Assembly: GCA_025618425.1 (NCBI GenBank)
Contig: CM046844.1
Coordinates: 4,527,177-4,591,176, forward strand
Length of the DNA stretch: 64,000 nucleotides
Source: Heliocidaris tuberculata
Taxonomy: Eukaryota > Echinodermata > Echinoidea > Camarodonta > Echinometridae
Reading direction: 5' to 3'
How positions within the stretch are numbered: the stretch's first letter is position 1; the number at the start of each line of letters is the position of its first letter. The position numbers were made by a program, and so were the translations under genes. Shown here piece by piece: positions 1-10,564 of this stretch. A model generated the notes under the pieces. That model did no database searches, was not told the DNA's origin, and worked only from the letters and a program-made list of their open reading frames with translations.

Positions 1-1143
1 ATTTTATATTCATTAGTCATATTATTATAATAGTATAATGCTGATGCTGAAAAACTTTGCAAAAGGCTTAAGACTTTAATAGTTGGCAAGCTCTCGCTCT
101 TCTTAGCCGAGGCTGAGCTTCAGCGCTGCAAGCAGCATCGTGGAGCTGGCAGTACCCGTAAGTCCCGGCGGCGTATTGTGACACTGCCCATGCCCACAGA
201 CAATCACACACGCACGCGCACATAATGCCATCGAAATTGTCATTGCATTGTTAGCTATCTGGTGAAATACAATGAAAATCTATCATACCTAATTATCAGT
301 CTATACATCTGATCCTTCTCTCTTATAGTCATGGTTGCCAGAGACATGGTGAATTCGAAGTCTTCGGAGCAGATATTTCACATGTAAAATGACCGGAAAA
401 TTCCCCTCTGTTTGTTCCGGTACGTAGGTGCTGCACGTCGTCCAGGTTTCTTTTATGAAGCGCCACTTGTTGTATACTAACAATAGTATATTTGACGTCG
501 AAAATTTTAGCGACAATTATGTTGGCTATACATTTGTATGCATAATTAGGCCTACTCAAGTCTTGAAATTATTATTTCATCTACACGGCCAAGCCAATAT
601 ACATGAAATCTTAACATTTATTCTACTTGACCAGGTAGATGCTGAACCCATTTGATCATTCCATCAGGCGGGGAGCCGGGAGTGCTGGGGGTGTTGCAGC
701 ACCCCGGATTTCTGTGGGGGGGGGGGGGGGCACTTACCCCAGGTGGTACTTAAAGCAGGGACGCAAAAAAACGCAAAAGACAGAAAGGGACAAAACTTAT
801 TTTTAAGAATTATTCGCTCCCAATCCACAGGGAAAGTGCATTAGAAATGGCGTTTTTCTTAGGTTGAAAATGCGAAAATCTAAAGCTCGGTCGCTTTTTG
901 TTTCCTCGCATGTATTGCGTCATGATCTCTTATTTTTGCACTCCAATATCTTCTATATAAACAACATTTTAAAAAGGATCTGAATTGAAGAAAAAAAAAA
1001 TGAAGGAATAATTTTTGTAACTCGGTATTATGTTTGATTTTTTTTTTCATGAAAAAACATCTCAACATACGAATCTTTTAGTAAATGTATATTTTAATTT
1101 GACTTCCCGTTTTGCAGGAGTATATTAATTTTAGGGGATGTTG
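1..1143. other. intergenic, no gene recognised
   Basis: No convincing exon on either strand. The only structure seen is a G-run at about 714-730, following a short GC-rich stretch that resembles the ends of the poly-G-flanked repeats elsewhere in the window. Confidence 0.5.
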
Positions 1144-1848
1144 TTCCAGATCAGTGGCGGATTTAGGGGGCACACCCGGCCCGTGCCCTCCCTTGAAAGA
1201 AAAGTATGCATTGCGCCCCACTTTTTTTTATTGTGCCTCCCCCCCCCCCCCGGCCCCCCCCCTTTAGAACTAAAAACTTTTTTTTTTTTTTTTGCTTTCT
1301 TGTCAGAGAATTATGGAGGGAAATGGACCCCCATAACCCCCTCCCCCCACCTCACTGAGCGACTTCTCGAGAGCTGGCGAGACCCCCAAAATATGGGTCT
1401 CCCTCCAAGGCAGTTTCCAAAAAATGACAAACCTGCACAGGGGCGGATCCAGGATTTCGTATAAGGGGGGGGGGGCACACAAATGCAGGATTGTCAACTT
1501 TGGGAAAATGCTTGGAGGGAGACCCATATTTTTTTGGTCTCGCCAGCCCTCCAAAAGTCGCTCAGTGGGAGGGGGGGGGGGGGGGGGGTGACCAAAAAAA
1601 ATAAATTTTCGTCAGCCCTCCAAAAGTCGCTCAGTGAAGGGGGGGGTTATGGGGTCCAGTTCCCCTCCATAATTCTCTGACAACCAAGCAGAAAAAAAAA
1701 AAAAAAGGTTTTCTGGTCGAAAGGGGGGGGGGGCACGGGCCGGGATTGCCCCCCCCCCCTAAATCCGCCACTGAACCTGCATATGTGTGCGCGCCCCCCC
1801 CCCCCCCCGCCTCTTATACAAAATCCTGGATCCGCCCCTGTTCCAGAT
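1144..1848. mobile_element. non-autonomous hAT element (outer copy)
   Basis: The element runs from 1152 (CAGTGGCGGATTTAGGG) to 1840 (reverse complement begins CAGGGGCGGATCC). It is flanked by a perfect 8-bp direct repeat, TTCCAGAT, at 1144-1151 and 1841-1848. CAG(T/G)GGCG termini with an 8-bp target duplication are characteristic of hAT transposons. No transposase is visible, so this is a MITE-like derivative. Poly-G and poly-A/T tracts fill the interior. A second copy of the same family is inserted inside it. Confidence 0.8.
1430..1781. mobile_element. non-autonomous hAT element nested in 1144-1848, opposite orientation
   Basis: The element spans 1438-1773. It begins CAGGGGCGGATCCAGG and ends with the reverse complement of CAGTGGCGGATTTAG. 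An 8-bp target duplication, AACCTGCA, sits at 1430-1437 and 1774-1781. Its two termini are the same two termini as the outer element but swapped, so it inserted in reverse orientation. Reading the ends without the duplications would wrongly pair the nearest similar termini. Confidence 0.8.
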
Positions 1849-2222
1849 ATCCCTTGACACGGCGAAGAATTGACCTTTGTTTGGGTTCATCCATTCATTG
1901 ACGTGCTTTCCCTTTCCACTATCCATGGACATAGCTTGATGGATGAAGAAAAGGCCCTCTCCGTAAAGTTAATGAAATTTTGGACGAACTTTGCAAAATC
2001 AGGGTAAGATATGAAAGTCGTGTTTTCAGAGTATAAAACTGAAAAACGTCCATCCTATATCTAAAAAGAAATAAATTATAATGTATAACCCTAATCTAAA
2101 ACTTGATTGCAAATGGTTTCGAATTTGTGGTATACCATGTATACAATGAGATGAGATTCGGATAAGATTTCCACAATTTATAGTTAAGATCTGTATTGGA
2201 TGGTAATCAAACTTTCGGCCTA

Positions 2223-2223
<1 letters not shown>

Positions 2224-2274
<51 letters not shown>
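2224..2274. repeat. (TA)n microsatellite
   Basis: Uninterrupted TA dinucleotides. Confidence 0.95.
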
Positions 2275-2281
<7 letters not shown>

Positions 2282-2391
2282 CGGGTGATCCAAATTTTGC
2301 TCAAGCGGCAACATTGGCTCCCGTCTTTATAAATATAGATATAGGGCTATTCTATATATTTAGCATTTGGTGATAGGTTAGGTTTAATTTA

Positions 2392-2733
2392 ATTTTCGAA
2401 CCTTTTTCCCGAGGTTTTATGAAATGTGTCTACTAAAAAAGCGCGGGGGGAGGGGGGGGGGGGGGGGCTGCAGCCCCCAGCCTGCCGGTTCTGTGGCCCT
2501 TGCATGACAAATAAGTGTAGTACATTGCAGGGGCCGCGGAGCGTTTAAACTGGGGGGGGGGGGGGGGCTGATTTGATTTCACTCATTAATGACTTTTTTC
2601 GAACCTTTTTTCCGAAGTTGTATGAAACGTGTCTACTAAAAAAAGTGTGTGTGGGGGGAGGGGGGCTGCAGCCCACAGCCCCCCTGTTCCGTGGCCCATG
2701 CATGACAAACATGGGGGGGGGGGGCAAAGTGTT
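2392..2733. repeat. two tandem copies of a poly-G dispersed repeat
   Basis: Two ~200-bp units start at about 2392 and 2592. Each carries a CGAACCTTTTTTCCGA-like segment, a GTGTCTACTAAAAAA segment, a long G-run and a GCTGCAGCC block. Related sequence in the opposite orientation occurs at about 22355-22500 and 57790-57905. The unit is probably a piece of a transposon family, but its class was not determined. Confidence 0.6.
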
Positions 2734-2756
2734 GTCAAAGGACACCTCGTTCTTCC

Positions 2757-3137
2757 GTATGGACAATTTTGTCAGTTTTTATATTTTTATATTTTTGGAA
2801 TGTACATCCATCGCTCTTCCCTCTGACATAATTTGGACCCTAGGCTAATTCAAGGGGGAAAAATTTATTCCAATTTTTAGGGGCCATCTGACACCCCATC
2901 CCGACGGAAATGTTTTTCAGTTTTTAGTGTTTTGTAATGTCCAGTCATATACTTTCTGTACTGACAAATTTTGGTGCATGGGGAAATGGGGTGAAATCGA
3001 CCCGACTTTGGGGTTTCTTTTGGAGGCTCTGAGGCTATAAACCCGGTACACGGTCTGGTTGACAACCTTTTTGTCAATGACTTAGATCAAGGGGCAAATC
3101 TTGCGGGTAATTGAAGTGACTATATTTCGGGACAGGC
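2757..3137. repeat. dispersed repeat, copy 1 (pair with 4650-5062)
   Basis: It shares long segments with 4650-5062 in the same orientation, including GGAATGTACATCCAT, a CTGACACCC block and GTAATGTCCAGTCATATACT. The shared ending, TTTCGGGACAGGC, also recurs at about 47588-47600. No coding capacity is seen. Confidence 0.75.
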
Positions 3138-3629
3138 TCCTGGCCTACCAAGGGGCGTCGATCCTGGGGGGGGGGGCAGTTGCCCCCAAGAAAATATTGG
3201 GGGCAAACATATCTTTTTGCCCCCCCCCCCCAATAAATCCGGAGGTGTAAAATAAAATAAGGAAAAATGATCCAAAACTCGGGAAATGAAACCTTCCAAA
3301 CAATTAAAACATGATAAAAACTATTTTCGAAAAATCAACCCAAAGCAATTTCAATAGCCCTGTCTGTCACCTTTAGAAATTTGCGAACATTACAATGGCG
3401 TATTACGTAATCCGAACCTGATTTCTATGGGCAGTACAATAGGCCTTTGAAATTGCCCTTGAGTTCATTTTTCGAAAGTAGTTTTTATCGTGTTTTAAAT
3501 ACAAAAGGATTTACACGGTCAGACTTCGATTTCGCTGCGCACTCTGCGCGCAAATTCTCCAATCTTTTACTGCGTCATATAACCATGGAGAAGCTGGCTT
3601 TAAGAGGCGTTCCAAAAAATCATGACGGG

Positions 3630-3630
<1 letters not shown>
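3138..3630. other. no gene recognised; short G/C fold-back
   Basis: A G-run and C-run (about 3167-3230) bracket TTGCCCCC and GGGGGCAA, making a short fold-back. The remainder shows no exon-like signal. Confidence 0.4.
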
Positions 3631-3680
<50 letters not shown>

Positions 3681-3690
3681 TATAATATAT
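3631..3690. repeat. (TA)n microsatellite
   Basis: TA dinucleotides with a few interruptions at the right end. Confidence 0.95.
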
Positions 3691-3848
3691 GTAAGGAAAT
3701 ATTAACATATACAACAGCTTGGCAACTCTCGAGGAAATAATATAATTGTGAGAAATGAAAATAAGAGAATAATGGTTGCGTATAGCTTAAATCAAAGTTC
3801 CCTAGAGCTGTCCTCCCTTTTTGAAATTTTTGCAAAGGTTGAAAAAAT

Positions 3849-3910
3849 GTCTCCGCCGGGAATCGAACCCGCTTAGAACGCCAATGCCTTAACCACTAGA
3901 CCACGGAGAC
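3849..3910 (-). pseudogene. tRNA-like sequence, shortened
   Basis: Read on the minus strand, the 62 nt have a perfect 7-bp acceptor stem (GTCTCCG with CGGAGAC), an A-box-like TGGTCTAGTGGTTAAGG and a B-box/T-arm GGGTTCGATTCCC. It is about 10 nt shorter than a normal tRNA. The loss falls in the anticodon and variable region, so no reliable anticodon can be assigned. It is either a tRNA pseudogene or the head of a tRNA-derived SINE. Confidence 0.6.
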
Positions 3911-4125
3911 GGGCCAGTAGTAGTTTCGATTGAACGACAGATTGACAAATCTTCAACCTCATTAATTAATTCGCTTGGATCCAGCTGAGGCATGCGGCTT
4001 GTCTTTGTTCAAAACTCACCTGCCCCCGACAAAGGAATTAATTAATTATGTTGAAGATTTGTCAATCTGTCGGTCATTTGAATCTGGTGTCGCCGAAACT
4101 ACTGGCCCGTCTCCGTGGTCTAGTG
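3894..4125. repeat. inverted repeat containing tRNA-like heads
   Basis: The tRNA-like head and its upstream flank (about 3894-3980) reappear in inverted orientation at about 4030-4125. The shared parts include GGCCAGTAGT, GACAGATTGACAAATCTTCAAC and ATTAATTAATT. The second copy keeps only the A-box half (GTCTCCGTGGTCTAGTGG). The upstream flank is shared, so more than a bare tRNA gene was duplicated. Confidence 0.65.
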
Positions 4126-4383
4126 GGGGTGTCAGACCCCCTGAAATGAAAACCCCTAAGTGCCCCTTGACAACGCTTTGACCCCGAAAATGCTCTGTAA
4201 AGAAAAAAAAAATCTTACCTTAGACTGACTATGATCATTCAGAAGCGTTTTATTCCTTTCACTTTAAATTTTCATAACATAATTTTGAGTATAATTATCT
4301 TCTTGAAGCGCAATTTGGTGTTAATTGGTCTTTTGATTTATAAGTTATTAAATTGTGAAAAATGTATTGCTTTCTCAAAAGTA

Positions 4384-4601
4384 GCCCCAAAATATTGTCA
4401 GGATTATCCCCACTGTCCATCTTCACCGGTTTGACAAGGCATAATAGAAGAGCTTTTCAGGTATCTGTGGTATGTGACTGCCAGGCTGAAATGTACTTTT
4501 CATTTGTTAATTGCACAGATACCAAGCAAGTTTCTCTATTTTGCCTTGTCAGATGGTCAATGGGTGTGTTTACATATGTAATCCTGACAATATTTTTTGG
4601 C
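4384..4601. mobile_element. short inverted-repeat element (MITE-like)
   Basis: The ends are inverted repeats: the left contains AAATATTGTCAGGATTA and the right contains TAATCCTGACAATATTTTT. About 218 bp, no coding capacity. The superfamily was not determined. Confidence 0.6.
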
Positions 4602-4649
4602 TAAAGGGCACTTAATTGCCACGGGTTTTCAGGGGTCTGACACCCACTT

Positions 4650-5062
4650 CCCGAAGGACAATTTTGTCAGTTTTTATATTTTTTGGAATGTACATCCATA
4701 GCTCTTCCTTCTGACAAAGTTTGGTCTCTGGGCTTCAAGGGGAAACATTTTACCCTAATTTTAAGGGGCCGTCTGACACCCGTTTTCCCGACGGAAATTT
4801 TTGTCAGTTTTTTGTGTTTTGTAATGTCCAGTCATATACTATTTTCTACTGACAAAGTTTGGTGCATGGGGGAGATGGGGTGAAATTGACCCAACTTTGG
4901 GGTCTCCGATATGTGGGCTCTGGGGGCTAAACCCGGCAGCTATGGTCAGGCTGACAACATTTTTTGTCAATGACTTACGGTAGATGGTCTAAGTACTAAG
5001 TAGCTTTAAAGAGGTAAAATCTTATGGGTAAAATGGGGTGACTATTTCGGGGACAGGCTCAT
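4650..5062. repeat. dispersed repeat, copy 2 (pair with 2757-3137)
   Basis: Same order of conserved blocks as 2757-3137, in direct orientation about 1.9 kb away. It ends in GACTATTTCGGGGACAGGCTC. Confidence 0.75.
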
Positions 5063-5464
5063 GAATGCACACCCATGACACAGTTTAGCTACATGTATAA
5101 TGGGAGCTTAATTGTGGGAACCATGCAGTTCCATATTTATATTGTAATCCACGGTTCCAAAGATCCCCTTTTTCAAAATTGTTAGTAGTCCCGAAGACAA
5201 TCCTTTTCATGATACGCTCGTTCCGAAGCCCCCTTTTTGTCTTGCCGGCTGCACATACCTACCACTTTTGGGGTCGAGTCCCCCCCCCCCCCCCCCCCCC
5301 GCGAGCAGGGATTCTTTATCATGGAACTATCTGAATTCTTGATAACAAAAATGGTATTGTTCAAGTTCATTTCAAATATAGAATAAAACACTTTGTGGGA
5401 CCAAGAACCCCCCCCCCCCCCAAAAAAAAAGTAAAAAAAAAAAAAATAAAATACATATCCCATA

Positions 5465-5670
5465 TGGCATAATCGTGATATAGTCCCCACCATACCCTAA
5501 CCCTAACCCTAACCCTAATCCTAATCCTAAACCCTACCCTAACCCTAATCCTAATCCTAAACCCTAATCATAACCCTAAAACCTAACCCTAATCCTAAAC
5601 CCTAACCCTAACCCTAATCCTAAAAAACTTAGAAATTTTTTGAAGCGGGGACTAAATCACGATTATGCCA
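5465..5670. mobile_element. inverted-repeat element filled with telomere-like repeats
   Basis: The outer ~24 bp are inverted repeats: TGGCATAATCGTGATATAGT followed by CCCC on the left, and GGGGACTAAATCACGATTAT followed by GCCA on the right. Between them, about 5494-5628 consists of CCCTAA hexamers with CCTAAT and AAACCC variants. The hexamer is the C-strand of the TTAGGG telomere repeat used by deuterostomes. This is therefore an interstitial telomeric tract enclosed in terminal inverted repeats. The superfamily is unknown and there is no coding capacity. Confidence 0.75.
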
Positions 5671-6209
5671 AATAAATAAAATAAAAATAAAAATGAATCA
5701 ATAAAGTTCCCACAACTCGCTCACCATCCCGCTCACCATGTCTACGGCATACAATCATTCGTGCATGGAGGGAGTCTCATGGTCTAGGAAGTCAGACTAT
5801 TCAAGTACACGTTTGCTTGTTGTATTGTGGTTGATCCAGTGTCCGAACACTTTTCAGAAAATCAACGATAGCAAATAAAATATGAAACGAATATCTGTCA
5901 AACTATACATATTGAATGCTCAAAGTCCTACAAAAAAAGAAGTTGATGGAATTTTAAAAAGACAACGTAGATTTAATACGATATTCCCATCCGAGTGAAC
6001 CCCTTCCCAACGACGCGGCGTTTTGGTCCCTTGAAAAAGGTACCGTAATTCCGAACGTGTGAAACCTATGGGAAAAAGACACAACCTTGGTATCAATAGT
6101 GTGGTTTTCATACGCGTAATCCCACGCGTATGAAAACCCATTTTAGGCGCTTAACTTTACATGTTCGGTAATACAATCTGTTCGGAGTTACAATACTTGA
6201 CTATACCGA
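5671..6209. other. no gene recognised
   Basis: Non-repetitive AT-rich DNA. A small palindrome, TTTTCATACGCG/CGCGTATGAAAA, is at about 6106-6137. Confidence 0.4.
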
Positions 6210-6233
6210 TGACGTAAAAGTTTCTATAAATAG
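6210..6233 (+). promoter_or_regulatory. candidate CRE-like site and TATA box
   Basis: TGACGTAA (6210-6217) lies just upstream of TATAAATAG (6225-6233). A GC-rich stretch follows, then a clean donor, ACGGTACG|GTAAGT, at 6488/6489. This could be a core promoter and a non-coding first exon (about 6255-6488) of the copine-type gene, whose first coding exon has an acceptor at 10497. The ~4-kb intron linking them is inferred and not proven. Confidence 0.35.
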
Positions 6234-6763
6234 ATGTACGATACCGGCGCGGCCGGTTGTGTGTACACGTATGGTGCCTTGTTATTGTTGGCGGCATTGT
6301 TGTATTTATTTACCCGGCCTTATATAGATCCATAGACTTATTTACGTACGTCAGCAATTGCATCAGCTAGGGCTAGATCTTGCAAACATTATTATATGCA
6401 TGCCTGCATGTATTTGTGAATCATTATAAGTTTGAAACTTGAGCCGAGTGGATCAATCGAACTGCACTGACGACAGGTACACGGTACGGTAAGTTCAATA
6501 GGAGTAGACACTAAGCCTCTAAGGAGTTTCTAGTAGAAGTTTTCTGCAGTAAAGTGCAGTGCAGTGCGATGCCAGTGCCAGCGGGTCAACACTGCCACTG
6601 GCCTGGGCTGGCCCTGGGCTGGGGCTGTGCTGTTCTCACAGCCATGACTGTATATACTGAGTGCATTAGACAGAAATTACTGCCTGTTAATGGGGAAATC
6701 TGTAATATTACTGACATTTTTCAACCTTCCCCATTTGACCTCATAGAAATCTATGTTCGGAGG

Positions 6764-7827
6764 TAGCTTTAATTATGAGCTCTGTGGCTTACATGTATCA
6801 ATTTGGTAATGTTAGTCTACTGGCCACAGAGGCAGAGCTTTACAGCCCATGCTGAGTGATGGGTAAACACAGAAATACTATGCCTCATAATCACCATTCC
6901 CACGCACGGTAAAACTTGCAAACCACCCTCGGTGTTTGCTAAGGTGGTTCTGGACATATTCGACCAGAAAAATTGACACTCAAAACATCAAAAAAGTGTA
7001 AATCTACATGTACAAGGTTTCCGCTGGACGGATGAGGTTTTTCTTACCTTGCACATGTATTTAGTCAATCGTTATTTGCATGAGAAACGATGACCTAACT
7101 GCCCCGAAGTCGGCACTAGACTCTAGTCTAGCTTAGAGTCTGTGGACGTATTGAAATAGTTATTTCGCGTTGTGCGTCACTGCTTCTATTTTTCTATCCA
7201 CTGAACAGCTACGTAGAGTTCAGTGCGTCTGTATCCCACGCGAGTGCGAGCGAGATGTTGTGATCGCGAAGTCCACGGATAAATGAACAACCTGCGCTGT
7301 TCATCTATCCAACGCGTAGATGGTGCGAACTACATTGATTCACATGCCATGCGTGGACTTCGCGATCGCAACATCTCGCTTGCACTCGCGTGGGACACAG
7401 ATGCACTGAACTCTATGTAGCTGTTCAGTGGATAGAAGCAGTGATGCACAACGCGAAATAACTAAATACATCCACAGACTCTAAGCTAGACTAGTGCCGA
7501 CTTCGGGGCAGTTAGGTCATCGTTTCTCATGCAAATAACGATTGACTGACTACATGTGCAAGATAAGAAAAACCTCATCCGTCCAGCAGAAACCTTGTAG
7601 ATTTACACTTTTTTGATGTTTTGAGTGTCAATTTTTCTGGTCGAATATGTCCAGAACCACCTTAGCAAACACCGAGGGTGGTTTGGAAGTTTCACCGTGC
7701 GTGGGAATAGGTGATTATGAGGCATAGTATTTCTGTGTTTACCCATCACTCCGTTAGCATGAATAGCATGGGCTGTAAAGCTCTGTGGCCAGTACCAAAT
7801 TGATAAGCCACAGAGCTCGTAAAGCTA
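6764..7827. mobile_element. 1.06-kb fold-back (palindromic) element
   Basis: Two ~500-bp arms in inverted orientation meet near 7300. The outer ends are TAGCTTTAATTATGAGCTCT on the left and AGAGCTCGTAAAGCTA on the right. Internal landmarks mirror each other: CATCGTTATTTGCATGAGAAACG-like blocks at about 7067 and 7520, CGCGTTGTGCGTCACTGC at 7167, and its complement at about 7438-7460. Arm identity is high by eye. No protein is encoded. A single-arm relative lies at 9267-9770. Confidence 0.85.
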
Positions 7828-8039
7828 GTCAGTGGAGCCAGACTAGGTGGAACAACTGACGATCATGACGATACAGTCAGAGAGACTGAACTTCTGAAGC
7901 TTTCTGCCCATGGATGCATACCCAGCTTGCCTTTGCTAACTCCAATCCATGTTTAACTCTGGTTTTTATCAATCAGATATGATTATTTACGTCTGGGGCA
8001 TTAACATCACCATCAGTGAAAGACGAGCTGAGACTGGGT

Positions 8040-8921
8040 CTGGGACACTCATAGGCCCTTGCCTATGTGGGACTGTGTCCAACATTCACTTCTGTAGCAG
8101 TCAAAAACAGAAAACAAAATTGCTCTAAGCAAGATTTAATTTACTTAAATTTGCTAGATTACCTGATTCTGGGACTCTTCAACTCTTACTGTGGAACAAA
8201 TTTGGGGATTCAGAATTGAAAGTGAAATAATTATTTTCCTCTCATGTATGAATGATCTAGACTGGAAAAAGGGCCGCTGATACAAACAAAAGCTATTGAA
8301 GCCTATTCACCCATAAGCTAGTCTGTAGTACAAGGTTATCTTCAGATAAGCTTGTACATGTACATGTTTAAGTGGGTCTGGGATTCATCATTCGAATTCT
8401 CAACCCATCCATGAAAATGTCAACTTTTTTTAGTGAAAATAGAGGTCTACAATCACAAAGTTTAATTTGAACATTTTCCTTAGAACTATGAGCTACAAAT
8501 GTATGTCTCCATCTGCAGACTCTGTAGACTGTACAGTAGAGGACTAAAACTCCACCCACTTTTTTGCCTCCTGCCCACTCATAGGCCCTTACCTACATGT
8601 ATGTGGGACTGTGTCCAACATTCACTTTTGCAGCAGTCAAAAAACAGACAACAAAATTGCTCTATTAAAGCAAGATTTAATTTCTTAAATTTGCTAGATT
8701 ACCTGATCCAGGGACTCTTCAACTGTTACTGTGCCACAAATTTGGGGATTCAGAGTTGAAAGTGAAATTTTAAATAATTATTTTCCTCCCATGTACATGT
8801 ATGAATGATCTAGACTGGAAAAGGGCCTGCTGATACACACAAAAGCTATTGAAGCCTATTCACCCGTAAAAGCTAGTCTGGAGTACAAGGTTATCTTCAG
8901 ATAAGCTTGTACATGTATAAG
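8040..8921. repeat. direct duplication of a ~320-bp segment
   Basis: Copy 1 spans about 8047-8357 and copy 2 about 8580-8920, in the same orientation. Both begin CTCATAGGCCCTT and end in AGATAAGCTTGTACATGTA. Copy 2 has small insertions such as CATGTA and TTTTAA. About 220 bp of unique DNA separates them. Confidence 0.85.
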
Positions 8922-9266
8922 TGCCTCCTGCCCAGCCCTCCAATCCCAACGAGATGCACTCACTCATTACATCCTGGCACTCAGCCCCTCCCCCCCCCCC
9001 CAATAATGTTGCCCAGGCTTTCACCTCATGTGACACCCCCACCAACTTTGCCGCTAGCATTTTGTTACCCTTTTAATCTATACCCACCCCACTCTCTGCC
9101 AGCATAAGGACCCACTGCCTCCGATACATTCTAAAAATTCACCATATACGACTAGATGAACTCCTATAGCTTGTAGATTGTGATAAATTTTGGAAGTTAG
9201 CCAAAAATATACAGGATAAAAATTCAATCTCATAAGTCATAGTCATACTTTGGAAGAGTATCACCG

Positions 9267-9770
9267 TATGAGCTCTGTGGCTTATCAATCGGGTACTGGG
9301 CCACAGAGCTGTACATGGCCTGCATACATGCATATGGCTTTCGGAGAGGCGTGTAAACACAAAAATACTATGCCTCATAATCACCCATTCCCATGCAAGG
9401 TGAACCTTGCAAGCAACCTTTGGTGTTTGCTGAGCATGCTGAGGCGATTCCAGTCTTACTCATGATAAATATTTTTGAAAATTGATGTATATAAGAAAAA
9501 CTAACATATTATATACGGTACACAATTTTGGCAGGACTGATGAGGTTTTTCTTACCTTGCACATGTTGTCCGTCTATTGCTATTTGCATGAGAAACGTTG
9601 ACCTACATGTAACTGCCACGGGTCGGCACTAGTCTAGCTTAGACTAGAGTCTTTGTACTTATTTAGTTATTTTGTCTCCATACAACCCACGCCCTGTGTG
9701 TCTATCAATACGTAGATGTAGATGGTGCGAAGTCTATTGATTCACATGCCATGCAAGGACTTCGCGCGGG
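9267..9770. repeat. single-arm relative of the 6764-7827 fold-back
   Basis: It begins TATGAGCTCTGTGGCTTATC and follows the left arm of the fold-back in order: CACAGAGCTGTACA, ATACTATGCCTCATAATCAC, GATGAGGTTTTTCTTACCTT, ATTTGCATGAGAAACG, GTCGGCACTAGTCTAGCTTA and GATTCACATGCCATGC. It stops near what would be the centre. It is more diverged than the two arms are from each other. Confidence 0.75.
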
Positions 9771-10497
9771 ATGTGAGTTTTTTGTTTTTTAATCTCTAAA
9801 TTTATTTTGTGGTGTAAATTGTGTAATATCTACAATTCTACATGTACAGTTTTGGTAGCAAAAAGGAAATTGGAAAGGAAATACAGTCTTGTTTTGTTTT
9901 CCATGTATCAACAGATGTTTGTACAAGATCATTTACCTTAAATATATATAAGGAATGCTAGATCATGACAATATACTGCCCTATGCTAGGAACTTAGTTT
10001 GCAGGCACAAACCCTCAGGGTCAGTCGTAAAAGAGTGTCTGCACTGTAAGACTACCATAAGCCATATACTATAGCTTCTCTTGACACAGGTAGCTGAATT
10101 AGGCTTCTCTCAAGACACAGTGATTTTCTAATATAGTGTCAAAGACACGACCATGTGTGTGTGTGTAATTGGGTTTTTACAGACGTGTATGAATCAGATA
10201 TGATTATTTACGTCTGGGGACCGACCTTTAACGTCACCATCCGAAAGACTTGACTTATGCTGGGGAAGGGGAGGGGAAAGGGGAAGGTACTGCTTGGGAA
10301 AATGGGAGGTACATGTAAGTACCGAAAAAACAGAGTACCACAAATCCTCCAAACCAGAATTCTTCCAGTGATTATCAGAAAAATTATGGTCCTTTTGCAG
10401 AGTTGGATGACTGTTTTAGAAGCCCATTGGGAGTATAGGCTGTGGAGTTTACTGTCATAATAAATTCCAACTTTTATTTTGATTTCTTTGCACAGGT
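9771..10497. other. no gene recognised (possible intron 1 of the copine-type gene)
   Basis: AT-rich DNA. A short block, AATCAGATATGATTATTTAC, at about 10193 also occurs at about 7972. It is followed in both places by GTCTGGGG and an AACRTCACCATC block, so it is a fragment of a dispersed repeat. A polypyrimidine-poor acceptor, TTTGCACAG, ends at 10497. Confidence 0.4.
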
Positions 10498-10564
10498 GTC
10501 TTGTTGGAGAAATCATAGAAGTCCTAGCAAAAGAGAGGTATTTGTTTCAAGGAATCAACACATC

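Noticed and set aside
6554..6766. 70-codon open frame opening MQCSAMPVPAG
   Set aside because: Short, no splice support in frame, composition driven by a local CAGTGC repeat, and it ends at the edge of the fold-back.
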